From: Sutcliffiella horikoshii
Lineage (GTDB): Bacteria; Bacillota; Bacilli; Bacillales; Bacillaceae_I
DNA length: 64,000 nt
Reading direction: 5' to 3'
NCBI RefSeq assembly: GCF_008180725.1
Contig: NZ_VTEV01000005.1
Coordinates: 62,001-126,000 of the forward strand
The position numbers and the translations under genes were made by a program. The notes beneath the pieces are model-generated. The model did not search any database. It had not been told where the DNA came from and saw only the letters and a program-made list of their open reading frames with translations. Positions within the stretch are counted from its first letter, which is position 1, and every line of letters starts with the position of its first letter. Shown piece after piece: positions 25,501-34,174 of the stretch.

Positions 25501-26886
25501 TTAAAAAATGAACGATGGAATTTCTACTGTGACAGCCGTGCCTTTACCAAGCTGTGAATCCACTTTGATGTTTCCATCATGCTTGCTGACAATTTGTTGC
25601 ACGATGGAAAGTCCCAATCCTGTTCCACCACTTTTCCTTGTCCGGGCTTTTTCGACTCGGTAAAACCTTTCAAAAATAAAGGGTAGGTCCTCTTCTGGTA
25701 TCCCGATTCCTTCATCCACCATTTTCAGGACTCCCATTGTTTTTCCTTCTTCGACTGAAATTCGAATCGTCCTGTGATTAGCGGTGAATTTTATTGCATT
25801 GCTCAAAAGGTTTTCTATTACTTGATCAAGTCTCCGATAATCGCCATTTACGACGACTCCTTCATCCAGTTGGACTTCTGTTGCAAGATTTTTGTCATCA
25901 AGCTTTAAACGCAAGCGGCCTAGCACCTCTTTTACTAGTTCGGCAAGAATGACCGGTTCCTTGTTCATCGGATACGAGTCTCCCTCGAGTTGAGCAAGAT
26001 CCAACAGATCATGAACAAGTCGGTCCATTCTATTCGTTTCTTTCTTTATCGTTTCTGCAAATTTTTCAGTGGGAATGATGCCCTCTTCCAATGCTTCACT
26101 GTATCCTTTAAGATAGCTGATTGGCGTCCTTAACTCGTGGGATACATTGCCCAAAAATTCACGTCTGTTCCTGTCGACTTCATCAAGATTTGATGACATC
26201 TTATTAATGGACCTGCCAAGGCTTGCAATCTCATCATCGCCTGTTATAGATAATCTTTTAGAGAAATTCCCTTGGGCAATGTCTTTTGCTACTTTCTCCA
26301 TCTGCTTAATGGGACGAACAATCCTATTAGTCATTTTCGTTCCAACATATGTAAGAAGCAGAATCAGTAAGACCATTCCAATCAACAGCAAATTTCTAAT
26401 TGGCTGAAAAGCTTCTGCAATTGCTGTAAGTGGCATATATAGGAAAATAACGGCTTCCAGTCTATCATTTGTTCTTAACGGAAGAACTACTGCACGGATT
26501 TCCTGGTCCAACGCTGTATGGTATTTGGTAAAGGTTAAGGTCTCTCCTTTCATCAATTCTTGCCTTTCACCAAACGTAATTAGGTTTTCTTCAGCAAATG
26601 AATCAAAAGGAGCCCCACTAGCAAGCTGCATAGGATCATCTGAAAAAATAATAGAAGTTTCTGAACTGAGCTCCAACCAGTCCAGCCGATCTAAAAATGC
26701 CTCCCGACTCTCTTCATAGTAAACCTGTTCCAAGGTTTGACCTTGCCTGATCAACATATCAGTCTGCTTTTCAATATATAAGGTTTGATAAAGATAATAG
26801 GAGACTCCCCCTACAAGGATGATAGTCAGTAAAGATACAGATAGGATGGTTAACCAGATTTTATTACGAATGGATAAGGTCTTCAT
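25501..26886 (-). CDS. Sensor histidine kinase
   Basis: This 461-residue kinase has membrane helices at about 11-33 and 164-186 flanking a sensor domain of about 130 residues. A HAMP linker (about 186-238) follows, then the HisKA domain with the phospho-acceptor H250 (GNVSHELRTP), and the ATPase domain with N box DQVIENLLSNAIKF, G1 box DEGIGIP and G2 box GTGLGLSIV. Its start overlaps the response regulator stop by 4 bp (26883-26886), so the pair is co-translated. The nearby PepSY and metal-rich lipoprotein suggest an envelope or metal signal. Confidence 0.93.
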   Translation of the reverse strand: MKTLSIRNKIWLTILSVSLLTIILVGGVSYYLYQTLYIEKQTDMLIRQGQTLEQVYYEESREAFLDRLDWLELSSETSIIFSDDPMQLASGAPFDSFAEENLITFGERQELMKGETLTFTKYHTALDQEIRAVVLPLRTNDRLEAVIFLYMPLTAIAEAFQPIRNLLLIGMVLLILLLTYVGTKMTNRIVRPIKQMEKVAKDIAQGNFSKRLSITGDDEIASLGRSINKMSSNLDEVDRNRREFLGNVSHELRTPISYLKGYSEALEEGIIPTEKFAETIKKETNRMDRLVHDLLDLAQLEGDSYPMNKEPVILAELVKEVLGRLRLKLDDKNLATEVQLDEGVVVNGDYRRLDQVIENLLSNAIKFTANHRTIRISVEEGKTMGVLKMVDEGIGIPEEDLPFIFERFYRVEKARTRKSGGTGLGLSIVQQIVSKHDGNIKVDSQLGKGTAVTVEIPSFIF

Positions 26887-27566
26887 GTATCTTCTCCATC
26901 AAACTTATAGCCAATGCCCCATACTGTTTTTATTTTTGCTCCAGCATCTTTAAGTTTAAATCTCAATGTCTTCACATGAGTATCGACTGTACGGAATGAG
27001 CCCTTTTCGGTATCTAGCCCCCAAATGACATCATGCAGCTGTTCTCTTGAAAATACTTTTCCTTCATGCTCCATTAAAAATAGTAAGAGGTCATATTCCC
27101 TTCTCGCAAGGTTCACCCGTTCCCCTCCCACAAGCACTTGCCGGGCGCTTTTCTGAACCGTTATTTCAGAAAGGGAGACCACATCAAAGAATGCTTGATT
27201 GGAGCGGCGAAGTAAGGCCTCCACCCTGGCCAAAAGTTCCTTAGGACTGAAAGGTTTCATTACATAATCATCCGCTCCGAGCTTCAAGCCTCTAACCTTA
27301 TCCCATTCATCACTTTTAGCTGTCAGCATGAGGATCGGTATCATGTATTTTTCACGGATTTTTTTACAGGCAGTAAAGCCGTCCATGACTGGCATCATTA
27401 CATCAAGGATGATGAGATCCACCTCGTGATCGTAAAGTAAATCAAGCGCCTCTTCTCCATTTTCGGCATGAAGTACTTGATAGTTTTCCTTCTGAAGATA
27501 CATGTCTAGCATTTCCCTCATATCCGCTTCATCGTCTACCACCAATACTTGAAAGGCGTCCTTCAT
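26883..27566 (-). CDS. OmpR-family response regulator
   Basis: This 227-residue regulator has a receiver domain with the acidic pocket D11/D12 and phospho-acceptor D55 (IILDVMMPVMDG). The switch lysine is in YVMKPFSPKEL, and the C-terminal winged helix has DTHVKTLRFKL and TVWGIGYKF. It overlaps both neighbours by 4 bp, so lipoprotein, regulator and kinase form one unit. Candidate direct-repeat binding sites lie at 28590-28606. Confidence 0.93.
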   Translation of the reverse strand: MKDAFQVLVVDDEADMREMLDMYLQKENYQVLHAENGEEALDLLYDHEVDLIILDVMMPVMDGFTACKKIREKYMIPILMLTAKSDEWDKVRGLKLGADDYVMKPFSPKELLARVEALLRRSNQAFFDVVSLSEITVQKSARQVLVGGERVNLARREYDLLLFLMEHEGKVFSREQLHDVIWGLDTEKGSFRTVDTHVKTLRFKLKDAGAKIKTVWGIGYKFDGEDT

Positions 27567-28549
27567 TCTCCCTCGCCTCCTTTAAATAAAAGATAGGGAC
27601 CATTCGAAATGGAATACTTGTTTAGAACATCCAAGCTATCTTGATCTAGTACAAGTATCTCATCTCCATCTAGACTCGAAACATACAAGTAGGTTCCATC
27701 TGAAATCATATAGCTCGGATTATCTCCGACGTTTATTTTCTTTTCTACCTCATAGGTGTCTGAGTTAAATTTTGTCAGGCTGTGATCCCCATGACTAAGT
27801 ACATATATGGAGGAATTTTTGTTCACCTGTGAAATCTGAATGGGCATTAGTCCGGTTGTCACAGATTTTACTTCCTTTCCTGTTTCCGGGTCATAGGCGA
27901 ATACATTTTCATTCATTTCACCTGTAGCACCATGGCCGCCTGTCCATATATTTTTGCCGTCAAAGTGCAATCCTTCCGGCCTCTCATTCACCAAAAAAGA
28001 GTTCATCATTTTATGCGTAGAAGTGTCCAACACATACACTTGCCCACTTCCGGCAGCAAGCACAAATAAACGCTGTCCATGGTGTACCATTTTTGATGGA
28101 TACTCACCAACACTTATTTCTTCCATAATTTCTTTCTTCTCCACATCGATCACTTGTATGTGATTTGTTTTTCCATTTGCCGTGTAAAGATATCCACTTT
28201 CGTGATCATATGTTAATTCAAGAATTCCCGCGTCTATATCCATGTATGGAGAAACTTTATTTTCTTTAATATTGATTTCATAGAGGCTTTCTTCTTCCTT
28301 GACAGAAGCCACATATATCCCTGATTTAATTTCCACAATAGCTGAAAACCGGATGGGCAAACTTACTTTCTCTTCACTACCTGTAGATAGATCCAGGGCA
28401 GTAATAGCATTTTCTTTCAAATGGCTGATATATAGGACTGAATCTTCGTTCTTTATTTTCGGCAATGCAATATCAGAGCTTGTACACCCTGATAATATTA
28501 CCATCATGATAAAGGCAATTATAATAAAAGGATTTCTCAACCGTAACAC
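27563..28549 (-). CDS. YVTN-type beta-propeller lipoprotein
   Basis: The 328-residue protein has a lipoprotein signal ending L-S-G-C (cysteine 22) and then repeated blades of the YVTN/WD40-like propeller. Examples are HIQVIDVEKKEIMEEISVGE, VYVLDTSTHKMMNSFLVNE and ILVLDQDSLDVLNKYSI. It should sit on the outer membrane face and probably binds a ligand or partner. It is the first gene of the unit encoding the response regulator and kinase, so it may sense or modulate the same signal. This arrangement is uncommon. Confidence 0.82.
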   Translation of the reverse strand: MLRLRNPFIIIAFIMMVILSGCTSSDIALPKIKNEDSVLYISHLKENAITALDLSTGSEEKVSLPIRFSAIVEIKSGIYVASVKEEESLYEINIKENKVSPYMDIDAGILELTYDHESGYLYTANGKTNHIQVIDVEKKEIMEEISVGEYPSKMVHHGQRLFVLAAGSGQVYVLDTSTHKMMNSFLVNERPEGLHFDGKNIWTGGHGATGEMNENVFAYDPETGKEVKSVTTGLMPIQISQVNKNSSIYVLSHGDHSLTKFNSDTYEVEKKINVGDNPSYMISDGTYLYVSSLDGDEILVLDQDSLDVLNKYSISNGPYLLFKGGEGE

Positions 28550-28589
28550 TCCTAAACAGAAATATTAACCCTTATTTTACTTCAAAAAT

Positions 28590-28606
28590 GTGAATAAAGT
28601 GTGAGT
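28590..28606 (-). promoter_or_regulatory. Direct repeat, candidate response-regulator site
   Basis: On the plus strand TGTGAA at 28590 and TGTGAG at 28601 repeat at 11-bp spacing, the spacing used by OmpR-family regulators that bind tandem sites on one helix face. The pair lies about 45 bp upstream of the first gene of the lipoprotein-regulator-kinase unit. Only two half-sites are seen. Confidence 0.4.
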
Positions 28607-28607
28607 A

Positions 28608-28642
28608 TAAAGAAAAAGATGATTCCGTTTATTAGAATCACC
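28608..28642 (-). terminator. Rho-independent terminator of sqhC
   Basis: On the minus strand TGATTC pairs with GAATCA around a 9-nt loop, followed by TCTTTTTCTTT. It separates sqhC from the two-component unit. Confidence 0.75.
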
Positions 28643-28655
28643 TTTTCCACTTACA

Positions 28656-30551
28656 TCATTCAATTTCATAATATTTATTCTTATAGTGGCTAAGCGCATG
28701 CAATGGCCAAATATACTTATAACTATGATAATGGATATAGTATCCACCTGGAATTCCTGCGCCTGTTGGATAGATGGATCTCCAATCACTTGCTTCTAGT
28801 AAACTTAACAGAGAGTGCATTCCTTTTTCTATTTTAGGGGTTGGAATTTCTGATGCAGAGATGAGAGCATCTAATGCCCAGGCGGTTTGAGATGGTGTGC
28901 TGTGATGCAAAGGAACATAACGTTTTTTGCTATCACTTTCACACGATTCTCCCCAGCCACCATCCTCATTTTGTATCGACAATAGCCATTTCACACCACG
29001 GCTGATTAGGGGGTTATCACTTGATACACCGATAGCCTTCAAGCCTGTAATGGCCGCCCAAGTACCATAAATATAACAATTTCCCCATCTTCCGTACCAG
29101 GAACCATTCTCCTCCTGATTGTGCTCAAACCACTCTCTTGCTTTTTGGAAAACATCGGACTCCTGAGGCATGGTAGTATACTCTCCTAGAAAATATAAAG
29201 TTCTTCCTGTTAAATCAGCAGTAGACGGATCGAAAAGTACCCTGTCTTCATATTTGGAAGGGATGAAAGATAATAGATAGTTATCCGTATTCTTTTCAAA
29301 AGCAGACCAGCCACCATCATCATTTTGCATCGTCAACACCCACTCCACGCCCTTGTTCCAAGCATGTTTAAAATGATTTTCTGTACCTGCCAAAGGGGTG
29401 ATAGCCCTCAAAGCAGCGGTTGTGTCATCAATGTCAGGGACAAAGGTGTTGGTATCCGAAAAGCCCCATCCACCCGGTGTAACATCTGGATTTTTAATAG
29501 CCCAGTCCCCGTATTTCTGTTGTTGTCTAGATAATAGATAGTTGCTTGCTTTCATGATGGAAGCATGTTGATGTGGTACTCCAGCCTGTTGCAAAGCTGC
29601 TGAAAGTAGGGCAGTATCCCAGACAGTGGAGGGAGAATTTTGAATAAAAACTTGGTCAGCACTTCTGCAAAGATAGGCTTTCATCCCTTGAAATGCGTTT
29701 CCAATGAGAGGGTTCTTTTTATCGTAACCTAGGGCAAGTAGCGCAAAAACCATAAAAAAACTTGCACTGAAATAACTATACAACGTTCCATTTTCTTCGA
29801 TTCTTTCTAGAATATAGTCTTCTGCTTTGATAAAAGCTTTTCGCTTGAGATTTTCCGTTGAGCCTGCGAGCTTTTTAAGGGCATTTTTAAAATAAAGTTG
29901 AAGGTTCTGCATATCTTCTAAAAGCCGTTGATCCTCATCATCACTTCCTCCTCCCTGTAAGTGAGTGAGGTTCGGTGTTCGTGAATGGACATAGGAATAG
30001 TTCAGATTACTACAGATTAGTATGGGTATCCAATGTGCTCTTGCATACCCAACAAACTGATAGATGGAGATGGGAGACCGGCTTGGCAGTAACATGATCT
30101 CAATCGGTATTATTTTTATAATACTAGGCCATTTGATTTGCCCTGTTATCGCCAGCATCATTTTCGTCAACCAATCACTTTTGGATAACCCTCCATTTTC
30201 TTGAATAAAGCGCTCCGCTTTCCGCATATAGCCGGCATTTTTGGCAACGTATCCTGAGTACAATAAAGAAAAGTACCCCTCTATGGTGACACTAAGGTTT
30301 CCTCCGTCCTCATCCGGGTACACTTTCCAAGCTCCGTTGGACTCTTGCTGTGACTTGATCCGTTCCACTAGGCTCTTTACCAGTACTTCCTCGTCAGTCA
30401 ATTCGAGGATTCTAATCAAGATAATCATATAAGCATCAGTCATTATGCTTCCTTCAAAGCAAAAGTTCCAAACACCATTATCCTTTTGCTTACTGAGAAG
30501 GTTGCTTATCATATCTTTAAGTTTCTCATTTATTTTATCTACCGGATTCAT
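28656..30551 (-). CDS. sqhC: Sporulenol synthase / squalene-hopene cyclase family
   Basis: The product of about 631 residues is the size of B. subtilis SqhC, which cyclises tetraprenyl-beta-curcumene to sporulenol, a spore lipid. The catalytic acid motif D-x-D-D is present as PDIDDTTAALRA (about residue 370). Many QW repeats support the fold (QNDDGGWSAF, QEENGSWYGRWG, QNEDGGWGES, QESNGAWKV). The ATG at 30551 follows GGAGGG and is preferred over a GTG at 30572. It is monocistronic with its own terminator. A squalene-hopene cyclase role is the alternative. Confidence 0.87.
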   Translation of the reverse strand: MNPVDKINEKLKDMISNLLSKQKDNGVWNFCFEGSIMTDAYMIILIRILELTDEEVLVKSLVERIKSQQESNGAWKVYPDEDGGNLSVTIEGYFSLLYSGYVAKNAGYMRKAERFIQENGGLSKSDWLTKMMLAITGQIKWPSIIKIIPIEIMLLPSRSPISIYQFVGYARAHWIPILICSNLNYSYVHSRTPNLTHLQGGGSDDEDQRLLEDMQNLQLYFKNALKKLAGSTENLKRKAFIKAEDYILERIEENGTLYSYFSASFFMVFALLALGYDKKNPLIGNAFQGMKAYLCRSADQVFIQNSPSTVWDTALLSAALQQAGVPHQHASIMKASNYLLSRQQQKYGDWAIKNPDVTPGGWGFSDTNTFVPDIDDTTAALRAITPLAGTENHFKHAWNKGVEWVLTMQNDDGGWSAFEKNTDNYLLSFIPSKYEDRVLFDPSTADLTGRTLYFLGEYTTMPQESDVFQKAREWFEHNQEENGSWYGRWGNCYIYGTWAAITGLKAIGVSSDNPLISRGVKWLLSIQNEDGGWGESCESDSKKRYVPLHHSTPSQTAWALDALISASEIPTPKIEKGMHSLLSLLEASDWRSIYPTGAGIPGGYYIHYHSYKYIWPLHALSHYKNKYYEIE

Positions 30552-30623
30552 ATGTCCCTCCGCTTTGTTCACGTCATACTAAAACTTATGTACGTTTACA
30601 CAATTTAGAAGGCAAACCCTACT

Positions 30624-30827
30624 TTATATCAACATTCCTTCATTAACTCTTCCCGTTCTCTTATTTGCTTCAAGAATTAACGCATCGATATCTTTATTAA
30701 TTCTTATCAATCGATCATGTAATGTGGTGACATCTTGCTCTTGTTTCAAATTTTCCAGCCTCTTAAATTCTCTTTCCAATTGAACCATTTTTAACTTTGT
30801 ATCTGATATGGAATTTTTATAATTCAT
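30624..30827 (-). CDS. Small coiled-coil protein, perhaps Spo0E-like
   Basis: This 67-residue helical protein has heptad-like spacing and the segment RINKDIDALILEANKR. That loosely resembles the S-Q-E-L-D-x-L-I signature of Spo0E-type aspartyl phosphatases, which act on sporulation phosphorelay proteins. The match lacks the usual serine-glutamine, so I hold it weakly. It is a stand-alone minus-strand gene 73 bp upstream of sqhC and could share its transcript. Confidence 0.5.
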   Translation of the reverse strand: MNYKNSISDTKLKMVQLEREFKRLENLKQEQDVTTLHDRLIRINKDIDALILEANKRTGRVNEGMLI

Positions 30828-30923
30828 TCTTTCCGTCCCCCTCTTCTGTTAGTTCTAACTTTGCTCCTAATTTGCTAGAAAAACAACTATTAATGTGTTG
30901 TTTTGAGACCCCAAATATTCACA

Positions 30924-30952
30924 TTGCTTTGAAGCAATCATTCCAGTATAAT
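30924..30952 (+). promoter_or_regulatory. Sigma-A type promoter of the DMT transporter
   Basis: TTGCTT at 30924-30929 and TATAAT at 30947-30952 are separated by 17 bp. Transcription would start near 30959, giving an untranslated leader of about 127 nt before the ATG at 31086. Confidence 0.6.
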
Positions 30953-31015
30953 TTGGTGAGGAATTGAATAATAAAATGGTTTCTTGTGGATTTTTCTAGA
31001 GATATCTCTATTTTC

Positions 31016-31054
31016 GCCACACAATTGTCTTTGGGCAGTTGTGTGGCTTTTTTG
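31016..31054 (+). terminator. Terminator hairpin inside the DMT transporter leader
   Basis: GCCACACAATTG pairs with CAGTTGTGTGGC around a short loop, followed by TTTTTTG. It lies between the promoter at 30924 and the start codon at 31086, with no open gene upstream on this strand. It is either an attenuator that controls the transporter or the end of a short RNA. A second small palindrome (TAGAGATATCTCTA, about 30998-31011) precedes it. Confidence 0.75.
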
Positions 31055-31085
31055 TATTTCACATCTATGAAAGAGGGTAAATAAT

Positions 31086-31949
31086 ATGAAAACTTGGCAT
31101 TACGCGTTAATCGTTTTTTTGGGTGGCTGCTGTCTTGGTATTCTGTCTACATTCGTGAAGCTTGCTTATACTGCCGGATATTCTATGAGTGAAGTAACAG
31201 GTAGCCAAGTGTTTATTGGTACCATCATAATTTGGATTGTCACATTGTTTATTAAAAAGAAAAAATTACATGTCATGCAAACACTAAAGCTTGTGTTAGC
31301 AGGGATACCGATGGGGCTAACAGGGTTGTTGTATTACCAATCCTTACAAACACTAGAAGCTTCCCTTGCTATCATTTGTTTGTTTCAATTTATTTGGATT
31401 GGCACATTGATGGAATGGATCTTTTATAAGAAACGTCCTACATCAGGTAAGATTCTCTCCATTGTGATATTACTTTCCGGATCTGTTTTAGCTGCAGGTC
31501 TTTTTGGGGACAAGATAGAATCGATTTCTTTACACGGTATGGTATGGGGAATACTTTCCGCTTTCACATTTTCCGTTTTTATATTTTTGAGCGGTATTAT
31601 CGGTAAGGACATTCCTGCCATTCAAAAAAGTGCTCTTCTTTCCACCGGTGGCTTAGTTGTTACGTTCATATTGTTTCCACCTTTCTTTTTAGTCGACCTA
31701 CCAACAGTAGTAGGCATAGCTCCTTATGGATTTATTCTAGGTATATTTGGTGTAGTGCTTCCCCCACTTCTCTTTTCCATCGGAATGCCGCATGTGGGGC
31801 CAGGCCTTGGGACGATTCTTACAGCCTCTGAACTCCCTGTCGCAGTAGTCATGTCAGCCTTAGTATTATCAGAACATATCTGTATGTATCAATGGGCTGG
31901 GGTTGGTCTTATCTTAGGCGGGATTGTCGTTGGAAATAGAAAGTATTAA
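31086..31949 (+). CDS. EamA/DMT family transporter
   Basis: This 287-residue protein has ten hydrophobic segments in two EamA halves, the pattern of drug/metabolite transporters. FVKLAYTAGYSMSEVTGSQV lies in the first repeat, and the second repeat ends with ASELPVAVVMSALVLSEH and WAGVGLILGGIVVGN. It probably exports or imports a small metabolite; the substrate is unknown. The ribosome binding site is GAGGGTAA. Its leader contains a terminator hairpin, implying attenuation or a riboswitch-type control. Confidence 0.85.
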   Translation: MKTWHYALIVFLGGCCLGILSTFVKLAYTAGYSMSEVTGSQVFIGTIIIWIVTLFIKKKKLHVMQTLKLVLAGIPMGLTGLLYYQSLQTLEASLAIICLFQFIWIGTLMEWIFYKKRPTSGKILSIVILLSGSVLAAGLFGDKIESISLHGMVWGILSAFTFSVFIFLSGIIGKDIPAIQKSALLSTGGLVVTFILFPPFFLVDLPTVVGIAPYGFILGIFGVVLPPLLFSIGMPHVGPGLGTILTASELPVAVVMSALVLSEHICMYQWAGVGLILGGIVVGNRKY

Positions 31950-32030
31950 TTCCTGAACCTTATTTGTTGCTCATCAATGGGCTGTTGAGTTAATAATAGA
32001 AAATAAGATTATACCGAGAGGAAGGGTTCC

Positions 32031-32693
32031 ATGACGAAAAAAAATTGGTTAAAAGGATTACTTCTTGCGATATTAGTAGGTACCTTGTTGTTCATCAATC
32101 ACAACTACCTAAATATCAGCCCAGAAGGAATTCGAGAATGGATTCTATCCTTTGGTATATTTGCACCCGTTATATACATCGTCTTGTATACGATTCGCCC
32201 GCTTATCCTTTTCCCTGCCTCTATTCTCTCTTTAGCAGCAGGACTTGCATTTGGGGCAATAGGGGGAACAATCTATACCATTATTGGTGCAACACTAGGA
32301 GCTATCGTATCTTTTCTGGTTGCAAAAAAATTTGGCAAACGAATCATTAAAAATCAAACTTCCAATGTTAGAGTCCAAAAGATTCAGTCGCAAATGGAGG
32401 AAAATGGATTTTTCTATGTTCTCTTACTTCGTTTAATTCCTCTTTTCAACTTTGACCTGATAAGTTACTTAGCAGGGCTTTCCAAGGTCAAGCTGTCCCA
32501 TTTTATATTGGCTACAGTGATTGGGATTATTCCAGGTACTTTTGCTTACAATTTTCTAGGATCTAGTTTTGTCGGCGATAATAAACTTGTCATTATCCTA
32601 GCAGTTATCGTTTTTATTTTAATTAGTGTACTTCCATTAATTTTCAGTAAAAAGGTTCGTGGAAAATTAGGATTTACCAAAAATGGAGGGTGA
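32031..32693 (+). CDS. TVP38/TMEM64 family membrane protein
   Basis: This 220-residue integral membrane protein matches the TVP38/TMEM64 (SNARE-associated, DedA-like) family. Recognisable segments are IRPLILFPASILSLAAGLAFG, the G-rich GATLGAIVSFLVAKKFGKR and LLLRLIPLFNFDLISYLAGLS. Family members are linked to lipid scrambling and envelope homeostasis. It is 16 bp upstream of a flavin disulfide reductase gene; this pairing recurs in other bacteria. Confidence 0.88.
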   Translation: MTKKNWLKGLLLAILVGTLLFINHNYLNISPEGIREWILSFGIFAPVIYIVLYTIRPLILFPASILSLAAGLAFGAIGGTIYTIIGATLGAIVSFLVAKKFGKRIIKNQTSNVRVQKIQSQMEENGFFYVLLLRLIPLFNFDLISYLAGLSKVKLSHFILATVIGIIPGTFAYNFLGSSFVGDNKLVIILAVIVFILISVLPLIFSKKVRGKLGFTKNGG

Positions 32694-32709
32694 GAGGTGA
32701 AGTTGAATC

Positions 32710-34140
32710 ATGAAAAAGTATGATCTTATAGTCATTGGAGGAGGAGCTGGAGGATTAACGGTAGCCGCCGGTGCCGCTTCTTTAGGAGGAAAAGTTGCGT
32801 TAATTGAAAAAGAAGAGCAGCCTGGCGGAGACTGTTTACATTTTGGATGCGTTCCATCCAAGGCTCTAATTGAAATTGCAAACCGTATTAAAAGCGCCCG
32901 TACCCTTGAAGAGTTCGGAGTTCACGTTTCAGGGAATATTCAAATGGAAGCTGTCATGAAGAAAGTAAAGGAAGCAATTGACCATATTCAAGTACATGAT
33001 GATGCCGATCGGTTTCGTAAACTAGGGGTTGATGTCTATATTGGAGTGGGGGCTTTTCACTCTAAGAACGAAGTCATTGTGAACAATAGTAACATTATTT
33101 ATGGGAAGAGGATTGTCATTTCAACAGGGTCAAGGCCCTTTGTTCCACCAATTCCTGGTTTGAAAGAGAATGGATTTATCACCAATGAAACCATCTTCTC
33201 TTTATCCAAATTACCAAGAAGGCTATTAGTGTTAGGTGGCGGTCCGATAGGAATGGAAATGGCTCAGGCGATGGCAAGATTAGGAAGTGACGTAACAGTT
33301 GTCGAGAGGTCTGATGGTATTTTAGTAAAAGAGGACAAGGAAGTACAGCATCTCATGAAAGATGTTCTCTCTAAAGAGATGAAGCTAATCTATAATACTA
33401 CTGTTAAATCTATTGAAGCTGGTCAAAATGGGAAAGTTGTTCACCTTTCCATGGAACCAGACAAACAGGAATTTTCTTTAGAAGTCGATGAAATACTGGT
33501 TGCAACAGGAAGAACACCTAATTCTGACAAACTTCAATTAAATAAAGCCAATGTACAAACGGATGACAGAGGGAATATTAACGTGAATGAACGCCTTCAA
33601 ACAAATATCCCCCACATCTATGCCATAGGAGATGTAAACGGAACTTTACCCTTTACTCATGTAGCAGGAATGGAAGGCAAACAAGTCGTCCAAAACGCAC
33701 TTATTGGATTAAGAAGAAAGATAGATTATTCTAATGTTCCATGGGTCACCTATACTTCCCCTGAAGTATTTCATCTAGGATTGACCGAAGAAGAAGCAAA
33801 AGAAAAAAAGCTGGATTATGATGCATATAAGGTGGATTTATCCGAAGTTGATCGATTCGTTACCGATCACCAGACCACTGGATTTGTAAAAATCATCACG
33901 GATAAAAAAGGCAAAATAATTGGCGCCCATGCCGTTGGAAACCATGCTGGGGATTGGATGCAAGAGGTTGTGTTTTCTAAACAGTTTAAAAAGAAAATCG
34001 GCAGCATCTCCAATGTCATTCATCCATATCCAAATCATAGTGCAGCGGTTCAACGGACTGCAGATGCCTTTTGGAGAAAAAAGCTGTTTGGTGGGTTTCT
34101 ACCGAAAGTGATGGAAAAGTATATTAGGTGGTTTAGATAG
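32710..34140 (+). CDS. FAD-dependent pyridine nucleotide-disulfide oxidoreductase
   Basis: The 476-residue enzyme has the FAD motif G-G-G-A-G-G at 10-15 and the redox disulfide C42/C47 (GGDCLHFGCVPSK). A second NAD(P)-binding motif (VLGGGPIGMEMA, about 177-188) and the FAD-contact GDVNGTLPFTHVA follow. The interface histidine-glutamate pair H-P-Y-P-N-H-S is not the usual HPTxxE of lipoamide dehydrogenases, so it is closer to the mercuric-reductase-like group of unknown substrate. No mercury-binding domain is present. It is co-transcribed with the TVP38 gene. Confidence 0.88.
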   Translation: MKKYDLIVIGGGAGGLTVAAGAASLGGKVALIEKEEQPGGDCLHFGCVPSKALIEIANRIKSARTLEEFGVHVSGNIQMEAVMKKVKEAIDHIQVHDDADRFRKLGVDVYIGVGAFHSKNEVIVNNSNIIYGKRIVISTGSRPFVPPIPGLKENGFITNETIFSLSKLPRRLLVLGGGPIGMEMAQAMARLGSDVTVVERSDGILVKEDKEVQHLMKDVLSKEMKLIYNTTVKSIEAGQNGKVVHLSMEPDKQEFSLEVDEILVATGRTPNSDKLQLNKANVQTDDRGNINVNERLQTNIPHIYAIGDVNGTLPFTHVAGMEGKQVVQNALIGLRRKIDYSNVPWVTYTSPEVFHLGLTEEEAKEKKLDYDAYKVDLSEVDRFVTDHQTTGFVKIITDKKGKIIGAHAVGNHAGDWMQEVVFSKQFKKKIGSISNVIHPYPNHSAAVQRTADAFWRKKLFGGFLPKVMEKYIRWFR

Positions 34141-34142
34141 TT

Positions 34143-34173
34143 CAAAGAGTAAGACAACCTGTCTTACTCTTAT
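34143..34173. terminator. Bidirectional terminator
   Basis: AAGAGTAAGAC pairs perfectly with GTCTTACTCTT around a 5-nt loop, with T- or A-rich flanks. It ends both the oxidoreductase gene and the convergent NmrA-like gene. Confidence 0.85.
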
Positions 34174-34174
34174 T

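Noticed and set aside
32710-34140. Mercuric reductase
   Set aside because: There is no N-terminal mercury-binding domain, no C-terminal vicinal cysteine pair and no mer neighbours.
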